Shown here piece by piece: positions 1 through 8,728 of a DNA stretch of 41,443 nucleotides. Under the pieces are notes generated by a model. That model worked only from the letters and a program-made list of their open reading frames with translations. It was not told the origin of the DNA and searched no databases. How positions within the stretch are numbered: the stretch's first letter is position 1; each line of letters starts with the position of its first letter. Both the position numbers and the translations under genes were made by a program. The stretch is from Candidatus Scalindua japonica (GTDB taxonomy: Bacteria; Planctomycetota; Brocadiia; Brocadiales; Scalinduaceae). The stretch lies in NCBI RefSeq assembly GCF_002443295.1, contig NZ_BAOS01000034.1:88642-130084 (forward strand). Reading direction: 5' to 3'.

Positions 1-780
1 ATGAGAGACCTTGTGCGGTTAATCCGTGAGGAATATAGTGAGACAGTCACGATAATAGTCAGACTTGATAGTGGATTTTTTGATGAGAAAATATTACAAG
101 CATGTGACAATCTTGGAGTAGGATTTATCTGTACTGGCAAGATGTATAAGGGAGTAAAGGAGTATGTAGGTGTCCAGTTAGAGGACCAATGGGATGTCTA
201 CAGCAATAGGAATCAAGAGTGGAAGTATTTGGAGTTTGGTTATAGATGTGATTCGTGGGAGAGGTTTTATCGTGCAATATACACCAGATTGAGTCATGAT
301 GGAGAACAAAGGTTATTGGACTTTGCGCGGCCAGATAATGTAATTCTCACGAATATAGGAGTTAATCCAAAGGTGTTAGCCAACTGTAGTACTCAGGAGG
401 AAGAGAGAAGATTGTTGCATACAGAAACAATTATAGAGAGCCATCATATGAGAGGAGCAGATGAATTACCGCATAGAGGGTTAAAGGATTTTGGATTTGA
501 AGAATTACCGTTTAAGAGATTTGTACCAAATAGTGTAGTATATTATTGCATGCTCATATCATATTTTTTGTTTGAAACATATAAGGAAGATGTATTAGAC
601 GGAGTAATGCCAATCGGCAGCTATGCAACAACTGTAAGGAGAAAGGCATTAGACTTTGCAGCAAAGATAATAGGCACTGGCAGGCAGTTAATCCTTAAAG
701 TAACACAGGCAGTAATGGACAATTTGCACTTTGATATATTATGGCAACGAAGTCAAAAACCCATACCAATAATCATATAA
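1..780 (+). CDS. IS1380-like DDE transposase, C-terminal part (cut by window edge)
   Basis: The reading frame is open from the first base of the window, so the ATG at position 1 may be internal and the N-terminal part of the protein is probably outside. The visible 259 residues carry the catalytic-core signature RLDSGFF near residue 21 and a later block with ESHHMRG and ELPFKRF. Both are typical of IS1380/IS4-type DDE transposases, where the Asp of the first block and the Glu of the second are catalytic. I did not find a convincing terminal inverted repeat in the 280 bases after the stop, and the other end is not visible. Family assignment is from motif recognition. Confidence 0.75.
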   Translation: MRDLVRLIREEYSETVTIIVRLDSGFFDEKILQACDNLGVGFICTGKMYKGVKEYVGVQLEDQWDVYSNRNQEWKYLEFGYRCDSWERFYRAIYTRLSHDGEQRLLDFARPDNVILTNIGVNPKVLANCSTQEEERRLLHTETIIESHHMRGADELPHRGLKDFGFEELPFKRFVPNSVVYYCMLISYFLFETYKEDVLDGVMPIGSYATTVRRKALDFAAKIIGTGRQLILKVTQAVMDNLHFDILWQRSQKPIPIII

Positions 781-1061
781 GCGTGACAAGAAGTTGAAAA
801 CAAGGTTATCTGTGGGAGAGGTATGTCCATGTTCCGGAAAATTGTACTAAAAATGCATTTCTAAAAGAATTTTTTTAGTAAGCGAAGGTTTATTGCCAAA
901 CCGAAACAATTTTGGCTAGAAAAAATTGAATATATTTCATTCATAAATTCCCGCCTTTCTTAAAAAAATTACTTATTATAAGAAATACTGTGACATGATT
1001 ATGAAAGCAATTGTTTTACCGTAGACTCAATCAGATCCTCATTCAACATGCTTCTAAGAGT

Positions 1062-2024
1062 CTATTGTATCATTTCCTTGGCTTTAGAAACCGCAATCTT
1101 AACCGCATCCTTGAATGGTGTTCTGTTAATGGGAACATATCTGGTAATACTGTCATCCAGACATATAACCTCATTTTTTAATCCTTCTATAAGGGGATGT
1201 GCTATGCCTGATGGTACTGGTGTTACAAAGTCTACCCAGTAAGATGCAAGGTGTGGTGATAAAACCGGCGCACGGAAAATAATCCTTCTGCGAATTCCTA
1301 CAGCCTCTGTATACTGCTGCATCATTTCCCTGTAGGTCAGGACATCAGGTCCTCCAATATCAAATTTTTTTCCTGCTGTGTCCGGGTTAAGCAGACATCC
1401 GGTAAGATATGCCAGGACATCCTTTACAGCAATTGGTTGAATCCTTGTGTCTATCCATTTCGGGCATATCATAACAGGCAGCCGTTCCACAAGATATTTC
1501 AGCATTACAAAGGATGCTCCTCCTGCACCTATAATAATGGCCGCACGAAGTACTGTTGCTTGCAGCTTACCTGAAGAGAGTATTTCGGCAACCTCTTCTC
1601 TGCTTCTGAGATGTTCTGACAGACCTTTTCCTGTCTCCCCAAGTCCGCCGAGGTAAATTACTCTTTTTACGTCGGATTCATCTGCTGACGAAATAAAGTT
1701 TTTTGCGGCATCTTTATCCATTCTGGCAAATTCAGTAGTTTTAAACATACTTTTTCCGCCCATTGAGTGTACAAGGTAAAACGCCGTATGGATTCCACGT
1801 ACAGCTTCCTTAAGTCCTTCTCCTTTTACAATGTCACCTTTTACAATCTCAATATCTTTGTTCTTTAGAAAATCTTCAGGAACTTTCGACGGGTTTCGTA
1901 CGAGTAGTCTGATTTTGATTTGTTTAGCGGTAAGTTCAGAAACCAGTCTTTTTCCTATAAATCCGGTTCCCCCAAGAATTAATACTCTATCGTCGGTATT
2001 AAAAGTTAAATTTTTCATTTTCAT
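1062..2024 (-). CDS. NAD(P)-binding SDR-type epimerase/reductase
   Basis: A 320-residue atypical short-chain dehydrogenase/reductase. The N-terminus has the dinucleotide-binding strand-loop-helix VLILGGTGFIGKRL (GxxGxxG) around residues 14-27, followed by LLVRNPSK. The segment YLVHSMGG near residue 85 belongs to the group of NmrA/NDUFA9-like SDRs with a Rossmann fold and weak catalytic motifs. Substrate cannot be read from the sequence; relatives include sugar epimerases and quinone-handling reductases. ATGs at 2024 and 2018 are both possible and no clear ribosome binding site separates them. The gene stands alone, convergent with the transposase remnant and divergent from the pentapeptide gene. 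Confidence 0.8.
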   Translation of the reverse strand: MKMKNLTFNTDDRVLILGGTGFIGKRLVSELTAKQIKIRLLVRNPSKVPEDFLKNKDIEIVKGDIVKGEGLKEAVRGIHTAFYLVHSMGGKSMFKTTEFARMDKDAAKNFISSADESDVKRVIYLGGLGETGKGLSEHLRSREEVAEILSSGKLQATVLRAAIIIGAGGASFVMLKYLVERLPVMICPKWIDTRIQPIAVKDVLAYLTGCLLNPDTAGKKFDIGGPDVLTYREMMQQYTEAVGIRRRIIFRAPVLSPHLASYWVDFVTPVPSGIAHPLIEGLKNEVICLDDSITRYVPINRTPFKDAVKIAVSKAKEMIQ

Positions 2025-2333
2025 ATTATATCAAATATAAAAATAGAAGTTAAGAATTTAATATTCTGTGTTTATTTTATTTCCATCACTTGTTGCCGGT
2101 TAATTTAACCCGATTATAAAAAAAGTAACATTTCTTAAGAATTAATTTAAACCTTATTTTTTATAGAACTGCTTCCTGTTTTTAAAAATTCAGGTTGTTA
2201 ATTTCTGAACCAGGAACCATACCCACTCATAATCATGTTGTATAATATAAAGTAATTTGGCAAGTTATTATCTTCTTAAGTTTATATGAGATAATTTAAA
2301 CGTTTTTATCAGGTCAAAAGTGGGAGGTTGATT
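2025..2333. other. AT-rich intergenic region between divergent genes
   Basis: No reading frame with coding character is visible. It separates the divergent SDR and pentapeptide-repeat genes and so must hold promoters for both. A TATAAT-like hexamer lies near 2239-2246, upstream of the pentapeptide gene, but I could not pair it with a confident -35 element. Confidence 0.4.
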
Positions 2334-2861
2334 GTGAATAGTCCCGGAAGAGTATTTAATATAGTTACATTTGTATTTACTGCAGTATATATTCAGATTG
2401 TGTTTTTTTCACTATCACAACCGGTATATGGATATGATGATGTTGAATTAATAGAACTATTGCAGACAAATAATTGCAAGAATTGTAATCTTCAAAGTGC
2501 TGACCTTAGAGGTGTAAACCTGATTGGCGCTTGCCTCATAAGTGCTAAACTTATGAATGCCGACCTTGAGGGAGCAGACATCTCTACTGCCAATCTGATT
2601 GGTGCAAACCTGAATGGAACAAATCTTAAGTATGTGAACTTTGAAGGTGCGAACCTTATGCATGCAAAACTTGGAGGAGCTGATCTGAGTGGGGCAAACC
2701 TGGCAGGTGCTGATTTGAGAGATGCAAGTTTGAGAGGAGCCAATTTTAACAATACTAACGTAAAAAGCGCAGACTTTATGTGGGCAAAGTATCTTAATAA
2801 CGAACAGAAATATTATCTCAAAAAAAATGGTGCTCTCAATGTTTCCGGATTGACAATGTAG
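2334..2861 (+). CDS. exported pentapeptide-repeat protein
   Basis: A protein of about 175 residues. I place the start at GTG 2334 because a strong ribosome binding site, GGGAGG at 2322-2327, lies six bases upstream; a TTG at 2328 in the same frame directly abuts that site and is unlikely. A hydrophobic N-terminal segment (about residues 9-33, ending QPVYG) looks like a signal peptide or anchor. From about residue 47 to 150 the protein is built of A(D/N)LxG repeats, for example ADLRG, ANLNG and ADLSG. These form a right-handed quadrilateral beta-helix. No enzymatic function is implied. The family includes gyrase-protecting proteins, but most exported members have unknown roles. Confidence 0.8.
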   Translation: MNSPGRVFNIVTFVFTAVYIQIVFFSLSQPVYGYDDVELIELLQTNNCKNCNLQSADLRGVNLIGACLISAKLMNADLEGADISTANLIGANLNGTNLKYVNFEGANLMHAKLGGADLSGANLAGADLRDASLRGANFNNTNVKSADFMWAKYLNNEQKYYLKKNGALNVSGLTM

Positions 2862-2968
2862 CTACGTGTTGTGAAAAGTTGCCAACTATCTGGAGGAAGA
2901 TCATTGCGAATGATAAACGGGAACCAGCTTATTCAACAGGGTCTAACATCACAGTAAATAAAACTTTT

Positions 2969-4135
2969 TCAAACTTCCCGGAGTGAATCTACAATATTCA
3001 TTCGTGATGCTCTGAAAGCAGGAAGGAGCCCTCCCGCAAAACCCATGAAAAGAGAGAATGTCATCGACTTGATGATAATTCCCGGTGTGATAGAAAAACT
3101 GAAAGCAAGCTCTGAAAATGTCTGAAAGTTCATGGTGGAAACAGTTACCAGTTGCAGTAGTGACGCAAAAAGCAGACCGGCACATCCTCCAAAAAAACCG
3201 AGAATAAGAGATTCCAGTAAGAATGCAAAAAGGATACTCTTGCGTTGAAAACCAAGGGCTCGCAGGGTACCAATTTCAGCCGTACGATTAGCCACAGCTG
3301 CAAACATTGTTATCATGGCTCCAACCACTGCACCAATAGAGAAAATGAGTGTTAATGAAATTCCCAGTATGCGAAGGAATGTGGACATTGTTTCCGACTG
3401 TTTCAGGTAATAATCTTTCTCCCGCAGGATACTCAGGGTTAATCGTGGATCTTTTGAAATAAAGGTTTTTAACTCTTTAAGCAGATCAGGATTTCGTAAC
3501 CGGAAGATGATAGAAGAGTATGTCTGGCGTCGGAATGACTGCATGAGCTGATCCGCATCACCCCAGATTTCTGAACTGAACCCCGTATCTCCGGCATCGA
3601 AGATACCGACAATGTTCCAGGATCGCATGGCAAAGGAAAGAGTCTGCTGTAATCCCGTATTTTTGAAGCGTTTTGCAACACTCTGACCGACAATGATTTC
3701 AGATGTACCTCGTCTTGGTATCCGCCCCTTAATTAATTTTACTTGAGGCCGTAAAGAAAGTGAATGTTTGCCTGTTCCTCTTATAATAACATTAGCAATA
3801 CCGTCACTGTGTTTTTTCTGCATAGTGATGAGAACCAGAAGTTCTTTGGCAAAAATTCTCTGCCCATCTTCGCCAAGGGCAATCTCCGGAAGGGTTTCCA
3901 GAATGGATGCCTGGTATCTATCTATCCTGCTCTGTACCTCAGTTTCTGCAGACTTTCTAAGAGTAACTACGTTGTTACTCGATCCTGTTTCGACAAGGGT
4001 TTTTTTCAGTCCTTCTGCAAGCATAATGATAGAGGCAAAGACAAAGACCACAAGGGCCATACCCGATGCGGTAAGTATTGTTGTTAATCGCCTTGTGAGG
4101 AGATTACGCAGACTATAGAAAAACAGGAGACTCAT
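2969..4135 (-). CDS. ABC transporter permease, MacB/FtsX type (second permease)
   Basis: A 388-residue permease with one N-terminal transmembrane helix (about residues 16-40), a large extracytoplasmic domain, and three C-terminal helices in the FtsX domain (about residues 260-380). The loop TAEIGTLRALGFQRKSI is the usual ATPase-coupling segment (EIGxxRAxG). Its ATG follows the TAG stop of the upstream permease with no spacer, so translation is probably coupled. It is the last gene of the four-gene export operon and pairs with the 4136-5290 permease, presumably as a heterodimer. Confidence 0.88.
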   Translation of the reverse strand: MSLLFFYSLRNLLTRRLTTILTASGMALVVFVFASIIMLAEGLKKTLVETGSSNNVVTLRKSAETEVQSRIDRYQASILETLPEIALGEDGQRIFAKELLVLITMQKKHSDGIANVIIRGTGKHSLSLRPQVKLIKGRIPRRGTSEIIVGQSVAKRFKNTGLQQTLSFAMRSWNIVGIFDAGDTGFSSEIWGDADQLMQSFRRQTYSSIIFRLRNPDLLKELKTFISKDPRLTLSILREKDYYLKQSETMSTFLRILGISLTLIFSIGAVVGAMITMFAAVANRTAEIGTLRALGFQRKSILFAFLLESLILGFFGGCAGLLFASLLQLVTVSTMNFQTFSELAFSFSITPGIIIKSMTFSLFMGFAGGLLPAFRASRMNIVDSLREV

Positions 4136-5290
4136 CTACCCTATCCTCCTGAGCCCTTCGGCAATACGAACGGTAACAGCCCTGTAAGCAGGAAATATTC
4201 CTGCTAAAAGTCCAACGGTAACGGTGACTGCCAGGTCCAGACACATAGTTTCCCATGTTATATTGAATACCGGAAAGAACCTTCCGACTGCCATTGAAAA
4301 TCCCATGGCAGCAGGGAACGTCATGATAATACCGGTGATCCCGCCAAAAACGGTAATTACCATTGATTCACCTATAATGAGTAAACTTATCTGCCTGGTA
4401 CGAAAACCCAGGGTTTTAAATACAGCATATTCTCCAATTCTTTCACGTACGGACATGCCCATGGTATTCGCCACTACAATAAGGATAATGAAGATGACGA
4501 CAAGCGATATAAGCTGAATGGCCTTGATAATGGCCTCACTCATGGCTACGAATCCGAGCTGAAATGCTTTTTCTGTTTCAGTGAGTGTTTCTGCAAGAGA
4601 ATTTTTGAAGGATTCGTCTACCGCTTCTGATGTTTCGGCCGCAATATAGGGGTTTTCTATTCCAATAATATAAAAACCAACATGGTCTTTCAAAGTGGAC
4701 TGAAGTTTTTTTATTGATTCATTAAGATAGTTCCAGTGGAAGAAAAACAGTGTTTCATCTATGTTCTTGTTCCTGCCTTCATAAATACCGCGTAAGATAA
4801 AATCCCATTTACCGGGAAAAATAGTTCCGGTAAGCGTGATAGTATCTCCTAAATTCCATCCGAACCGATCTGCGAGTTTTTTTCCCACCAGGCAACCTTT
4901 TCTATCACTTGTGAACTTTACTTTCTGGCCGTCGGGGATTACATATTCAGGATAAAGTTCAAGGTAGCTATGTGGTTCAACGGCAAAGTTGGCAAAAAAA
5001 TCTTTCTGATCAATATAATATCCACCAAACCAGTTTCCATAAGAGACAGTTTCAACGCCATCAATTTGACGAATTGTGTCTCTATAAGAAAGGGGCAGTC
5101 GAAAGATCAGTGATATTGAGTTTCTTGTTACCAGACGGGTTTCAGAAGAGGCTTCTACCCCAATGTACCATGCGTCGATTACCGTACGAAGTAATCCAAA
5201 GGAGAGGATCGCTACTGCCATACCACACACGGTTAGAAAGGTGCGCAGCTTATGGCGAAAAGCGTTTCGAAAAAGGATCTTAAAGATCAT
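4136..5290 (-). CDS. ABC transporter permease, MacB/FtsX type (first permease)
   Basis: A 384-residue permease with the same plan as its downstream partner: an N-terminal helix, an extracytoplasmic MacB-like domain, and three C-terminal helices with the coupling motif [18 protein letters not shown]. The frame is open further upstream to 5353. I prefer ATG 5290, which begins [16 protein letters not shown], the standard start of this family, and has AAAGG about ten bases upstream. That start overlaps the end of the ATPase gene by 11 bases, which suggests translational coupling. Confidence 0.88.
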   Translation of the reverse strand: MIFKILFRNAFRHKLRTFLTVCGMAVAILSFGLLRTVIDAWYIGVEASSETRLVTRNSISLIFRLPLSYRDTIRQIDGVETVSYGNWFGGYYIDQKDFFANFAVEPHSYLELYPEYVIPDGQKVKFTSDRKGCLVGKKLADRFGWNLGDTITLTGTIFPGKWDFILRGIYEGRNKNIDETLFFFHWNYLNESIKKLQSTLKDHVGFYIIGIENPYIAAETSEAVDESFKNSLAETLTETEKAFQLGFVAMSEAIIKAIQLISLVVIFIILIVVANTMGMSVRERIGEYAVFKTLGFRTRQISLLIIGESMVITVFGGITGIIMTFPAAMGFSMAVGRFFPVFNITWETMCLDLAVTVTVGLLAGIFPAYRAVTVRIAEGLRRIG

Positions 5291-5969
5291 GGTTGAGTAC
5301 GCCTTTATCAAGATGTTCCATAGAATGTGCTCGTTTTCCCGCCCATGGGTCATGCGTTACCATGATGATGGTTTTGCCCAGGTCACTATTCAGGCGATCC
5401 ATAAGATCGAGCACATTTTCTGCAGATGTTCTATCAAGATCACCTGTAGGTTCATCTGCTACTAAAATAGCCGGATCAGTCACAATTGCTCTGGCAATAG
5501 CGACACGTTGTTGTTGGCCGCCGGAGAGCTGGTTTGGATAGTGATCAATCCGGTCTTCCATATTAACTACACTCAAGGCGGCAGAAACATGCTCCTGCCG
5601 TTCAAGCTTTGATAGTGGGGTCAGGAGCAGTGGTAATTCTACATTCTCAAAGGCAGTGAGTACTGGAATAAGATTGTAGAATTGAAAAATAAAACCTACA
5701 TTAAACGAACGCCAGTGGGCTAGATCGGTTTCGGAAAGTGTTGTAATATTAATACCGTCAACTTCAATTGTACCATTATCCACGTGGTCTATTCCTGCGA
5801 TGAGGTTCAGGAGTGTGCTTTTACCGGAACCTGAAGGGCCCATAAGTGCAAGATACCCTCCATTCCTGATTTCAAGTGAAATATTTTCCAGTACCCGTAT
5901 TATCTGAGTATTCCTTTGATAAGACTTGTATACGTTATTAATTGATACAATGAGTTCCTTGCTCTGCAT
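5280..5969 (-). CDS. ABC transporter ATP-binding protein, LolD/MacB type
   Basis: A 229-residue ATPase with all the family motifs: Walker [10 protein letters not shown] near residue 45, Q-loop [17 protein letters not shown], signature [14 protein letters not shown], Walker [13 protein letters not shown] and the H-loop VTHD. The signature and the PTGDLD box place it in the MacB/LolD/FtsE group, which drives mechanotransmission rather than classical substrate import. It starts one base after the adaptor gene ends, and its 3' end overlaps the first permease. Confidence 0.92.
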   Translation of the reverse strand: MQSKELIVSINNVYKSYQRNTQIIRVLENISLEIRNGGYLALMGPSGSGKSTLLNLIAGIDHVDNGTIEVDGINITTLSETDLAHWRSFNVGFIFQFYNLIPVLTAFENVELPLLLTPLSKLERQEHVSAALSVVNMEDRIDHYPNQLSGGQQQRVAIARAIVTDPAILVADEPTGDLDRTSAENVLDLMDRLNSDLGKTIIMVTHDPWAGKRAHSMEHLDKGVLNHDL

Positions 5970-7187
5970 TTACTCCTCAATGATTTTTACTTTTTTCCCA
6001 TTTTTTAATCTGTCCATGGGAGAAAGTGCTATTCTGTCTCCTGTTTCAAGTCCCGATATGATTTCGACCATTTTATCGAGTCTTCTGCCTGTAGTAACCT
6101 TTTTTTTCTTCACACGGTTACCCATAAGAAGATATACTGCATCATATCCGTCGTTTGTAACGAGAGCAGAAGCAGGTACGGCTCTAACTGGTGTATGTTC
6201 GTTTTCAGCAATTTTTCGCTTGAGAAATGCTACCTTGGCACTCATTTCCGGAAGGATGCTGGATTCTTTATCTAAAAATGCGACCTTGACCAACACTGAT
6301 GCCTTACTCCTGTCGGCTGTAGGCACGATCATGTGTACTTTCCCTCGAAATCGTTTGTCCGGTAATGCATCCAGTTGAATTTCACACGGTTGATCGGCCT
6401 TAACCTGTTCTATGTTAGATTCGGAAACATCTACCTCAACTTGCAGTGAGTCCATGTCAGCAATTGTTACTACAGATGCACGTGCGTTGGCTGCAGCACC
6501 CACAGGTGTTACGATATCGCCTATATCTGCATTTTTTGTAAGAACAACTGCATCAAATGGTGCCCGTAAAAGGCTATATTCAAGATTGACTTCAGCTTCT
6601 TTTAATGCTGACCCGGATGCTTCCAGTGCTGACTTTCTGGCAGCAACAGCCGCATTGGCGCTTTTGTGTCGCGCTTCCGAAATATCGTATTCAGATGCAG
6701 AAGCAACCTCTTCTTCCAATAACTCTTTAATTCGGTTAAAGGCAAGAACCGTTTCTGTGAGTTCGGCTTCTGCCTGGTCAAGTTCAAAACGGGCAACTTC
6801 CCTGTTTGCTTTTGCTTTATCAAGTGCTGCCACAACATCCTTGTTTTCCAATGTTGCAATGATATCTCCTTTTTTTACTATACTTCCTTCCTCCACGAGA
6901 AGGGATTCAAGCCAGCTGGTAATTTTCGAGGAAACGGCAGATCTACGCTGAGCTACTACGTAACCACTTGCATTGAGCAGAGTAAACGTTTGAGAAGGGT
7001 ATATTGTAGTGACGTTGGTAACCTCTACCTTGGTAGAAGGCCTCAAGACACCTGTCGCATACAAAATCCCGGAACCGGCAGAGAGTGAAAGTATAATAAG
7101 CAATAAAAAATACTTTTTTCGTTTTTTATGATGTGTCTGGTATTTTGTCCTGTCAATCCGAAGCCGTGAAAGATCATCAGTGCTCAT
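5970..7187 (-). CDS. periplasmic adaptor (HlyD/MacA family)
   Basis: A 405-residue membrane-fusion protein. One transmembrane anchor (about residues 27-47) follows a basic cytoplasmic tail. A lipoyl/biotinyl half-motif (VEEGSIVKKGDIIATL, about residues 97-112) leads into an Ala/Glu-rich alpha-helical hairpin, then the second lipoyl half (LLRAPFDAVV) and a beta-barrel domain. It is the first gene of the operon adaptor-ATPase-permease-permease. No TolC-like outer-membrane channel is encoded nearby, so one would have to be supplied elsewhere. The substrate cannot be inferred; lipids, peptides and lipoproteins are exported by relatives. Confidence 0.88.
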   Translation of the reverse strand: MSTDDLSRLRIDRTKYQTHHKKRKKYFLLLIILSLSAGSGILYATGVLRPSTKVEVTNVTTIYPSQTFTLLNASGYVVAQRRSAVSSKITSWLESLLVEEGSIVKKGDIIATLENKDVVAALDKAKANREVARFELDQAEAELTETVLAFNRIKELLEEEVASASEYDISEARHKSANAAVAARKSALEASGSALKEAEVNLEYSLLRAPFDAVVLTKNADIGDIVTPVGAAANARASVVTIADMDSLQVEVDVSESNIEQVKADQPCEIQLDALPDKRFRGKVHMIVPTADRSKASVLVKVAFLDKESSILPEMSAKVAFLKRKIAENEHTPVRAVPASALVTNDGYDAVYLLMGNRVKKKKVTTGRRLDKMVEIISGLETGDRIALSPMDRLKNGKKVKIIEE

Positions 7188-7212
7188 AAATCTATTTTGT
7201 TCTCAAAAGAGA

Positions 7213-7399
7213 TAGTTATACCCATCACGAATTGGTTTTCGGTTTTCATTACCAGATTTCACCAGAACTTATAGATTTTTCTCAATCACAAAATCCTCGA
7301 CTTAGCATTGCTAAGCCTCTGGTTTTGTTCAATCGACAAATCAAAATTTCAGGCAAACTCCTGCCCTGAAATTCCTAAAACAACTTCGTAATGGATATA
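7213..7399. repeat. MITE-like imperfect palindrome, about 187 bp
   Basis: The outer about 26 bases at each end (7217-7242 and 7374-7399) are inverted repeats matching at 21 of 26 positions, by my hand alignment. Pairing continues inward through several shorter matched blocks to a perfect central stem, CTTAGCA/TGCTAAG, at 7301-7315. Nested stems also form on each arm, for example ATTTCAGG/CCTGAAAT at 7346-7372. There is no reading frame inside. The architecture fits a non-autonomous mobile element or a large folded RNA. It lies immediately upstream of the export operon adaptor and could influence its expression. Confidence 0.6.
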
Positions 7400-7572
7400 C
7401 AACAATTTTCTCAACTTAAATCCTCCCCTGACCTCTTTATCAGCGAAGAGGAATCGGATTTTCAGGGGTTAATTCATTTCCGTTCTGCTTATTTAATCTA
7501 ACCATACTCATGTATGTACTGCAAGAGTAAATTTAATGTCATAACGAACACTTTTAAGTCCTTTATTGTAAA

Positions 7573-7697
7573 GCATATGCCCAGTTGATAACTCAGGAGA
7601 TGGGGGAAGCCAGTTACGGATGCGAGAGCTGAGGTTGAAAAGTGTACCGGAACGGCAGAATTTTATGCGGAAAAGAGTGAAGAGTAGCTGCAGGATG
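7573..7697 (+). pseudogene. aldehyde dehydrogenase relic
   Basis: Translating from 7573 and moving one base at the run of five G at 7611-7615 gives AYAQLITQEMGKPVTDAR followed by AEVEKCTGTAEFYAEKSEE. The EMGKP and RAEVEKC blocks are diagnostic of NAD(P)-dependent aldehyde dehydrogenases of the succinate-semialdehyde type. A TAG at 7685 ends the frame, and neither the N-terminal nor the catalytic C-terminal part is present. It is a dead fragment of about 40 codons. A perfect 8-bp inverted repeat (CGAACCGG at 7741, CCGGTTCG at 7771) lies just downstream and is unexplained. Confidence 0.6.
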
Positions 7698-7846
7698 ATT
7701 ATCTTTTCTGTTCATATCATTTGGGTGGCCTGCCTGTGCGCGAACCGGAAAATTCGGTTGGCTAAAACTCCCGGTTCGTACATGTTGGCAATACATTCCA
7801 GACTATTCAATAATGATTCAAAATCAGATAGGGAACTTATTAAAAA

Positions 7847-8287
7847 CTACGCTTCCTCTTCACGAAGGGCGGTACCGATATTAAGCAGTTCAGGGGCATT
7901 TTCAAACGTGAGGTATTCAACAGGTTCATCGTGAGGATTATGAAGCTGGTGCCATGCCCAGACAGGTACTTCAAAGATATCACCTTCTTCATAATCTATT
8001 TTATGCCCCTCTATTTCCACATAACCTTTTCCCTTGGTAATAATTGATATCGCGTGATAAGTATGTCTGTGCTTTCTTCCTTGAGATTTGGGTGTTATTC
8101 CGGAGAAAGTAACACTATACCTTGTTGATGGCAAATCAGCCATTGCAATAGGATGTCGTCTCTCAGCAGAAAAATCTTTGTCCACACCTGTTTTTCTTAC
8201 CTGTCTATGGATCAACGAATTCATATCTTCAGGAAGCTGAGGTGTAAGGTTTTTCGGGACCTTTGGAAAATCTTTTGACGTAAACAT
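7847..8287 (-). CDS. cupin-domain protein
   Basis: A protein of about 146 residues. I take ATG 8287 as start because AAGGAGAT lies at an ideal distance upstream; an in-frame ATG at 8332 lacks such a site. The single cupin barrel shows motif 1 as HRHTYHAISIITKGKG with two metal-ligand His residues, and motif 2 as GDIFEVPVWAWHQLHN with the third His. A motif-1 Glu is not at its classical place. Such small cupins range from dioxygenases to metal-binding sensors and the substrate is unknown. No operon partner is evident. Confidence 0.8.
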   Translation of the reverse strand: MFTSKDFPKVPKNLTPQLPEDMNSLIHRQVRKTGVDKDFSAERRHPIAMADLPSTRYSVTFSGITPKSQGRKHRHTYHAISIITKGKGYVEIEGHKIDYEEGDIFEVPVWAWHQLHNPHDEPVEYLTFENAPELLNIGTALREEEA

Positions 8288-8728
8288 AGAGTATCTCCTT
8301 TTAATTAAAGTTGTTAATGACTTAAACCACATACGCTTTGACTTTGTCTAAAAATAGCAGAAACACCAGGTTTGTCTGTTTAGCAGTACAAAAATTCTGC
8401 CTTAAAAGTATTGTCTATTTTAATTTACCTTCATTAGGTGTGCTTAAAGAAAGGAATATACAACATGAATAGACATTATAAAATGATATCACACACATAA
8501 ACTGAATGCAAATACGATATGGATATTTGTTGCAAATGGATATTCTTTACAGGTACAAAATAAACAGAGAAAGTACGGCTTATCCAGATAACGGGATGTG
8601 ATTTAAACAATACAGGTTTGTTTCCTTAAATAGAAAATGTTATAATAAATTTCAAAATGTCTTTTTTATTTTACAACAAAGATTGAAATGTTTGCTTCCA
8701 TATAATTTATATTTGAAAGGAAAATGCC
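8288..8728. other. AT-rich intergenic region, no gene recognised
   Basis: This lies between the divergent cupin and SUMF1-domain genes and has no sustained reading frame. It presumably contains both promoters. The only clear signal is the ribosome binding site AAAGGA at 8716-8721 for the downstream gene. Confidence 0.4.

Noticed and set aside
1048-1242. Short plus-strand frames opposite the SDR, KatG and permease genes
   Set aside because: They are antisense to strongly supported genes and show no domain, start signal or coding composition of their own.
5291-5353. Longer N-terminus for the first permease
   Set aside because: It would overlap the ATPase gene by 74 bases and adds residues unlike the family; ATG 5290 fits better.
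7700-7790. Group II intron or RNA domain suggested by CGAACCGG/CCGGTTCG
   Set aside because: Only one 8-bp stem is clear; the conserved domain V sequence and any reverse transcriptase are absent.
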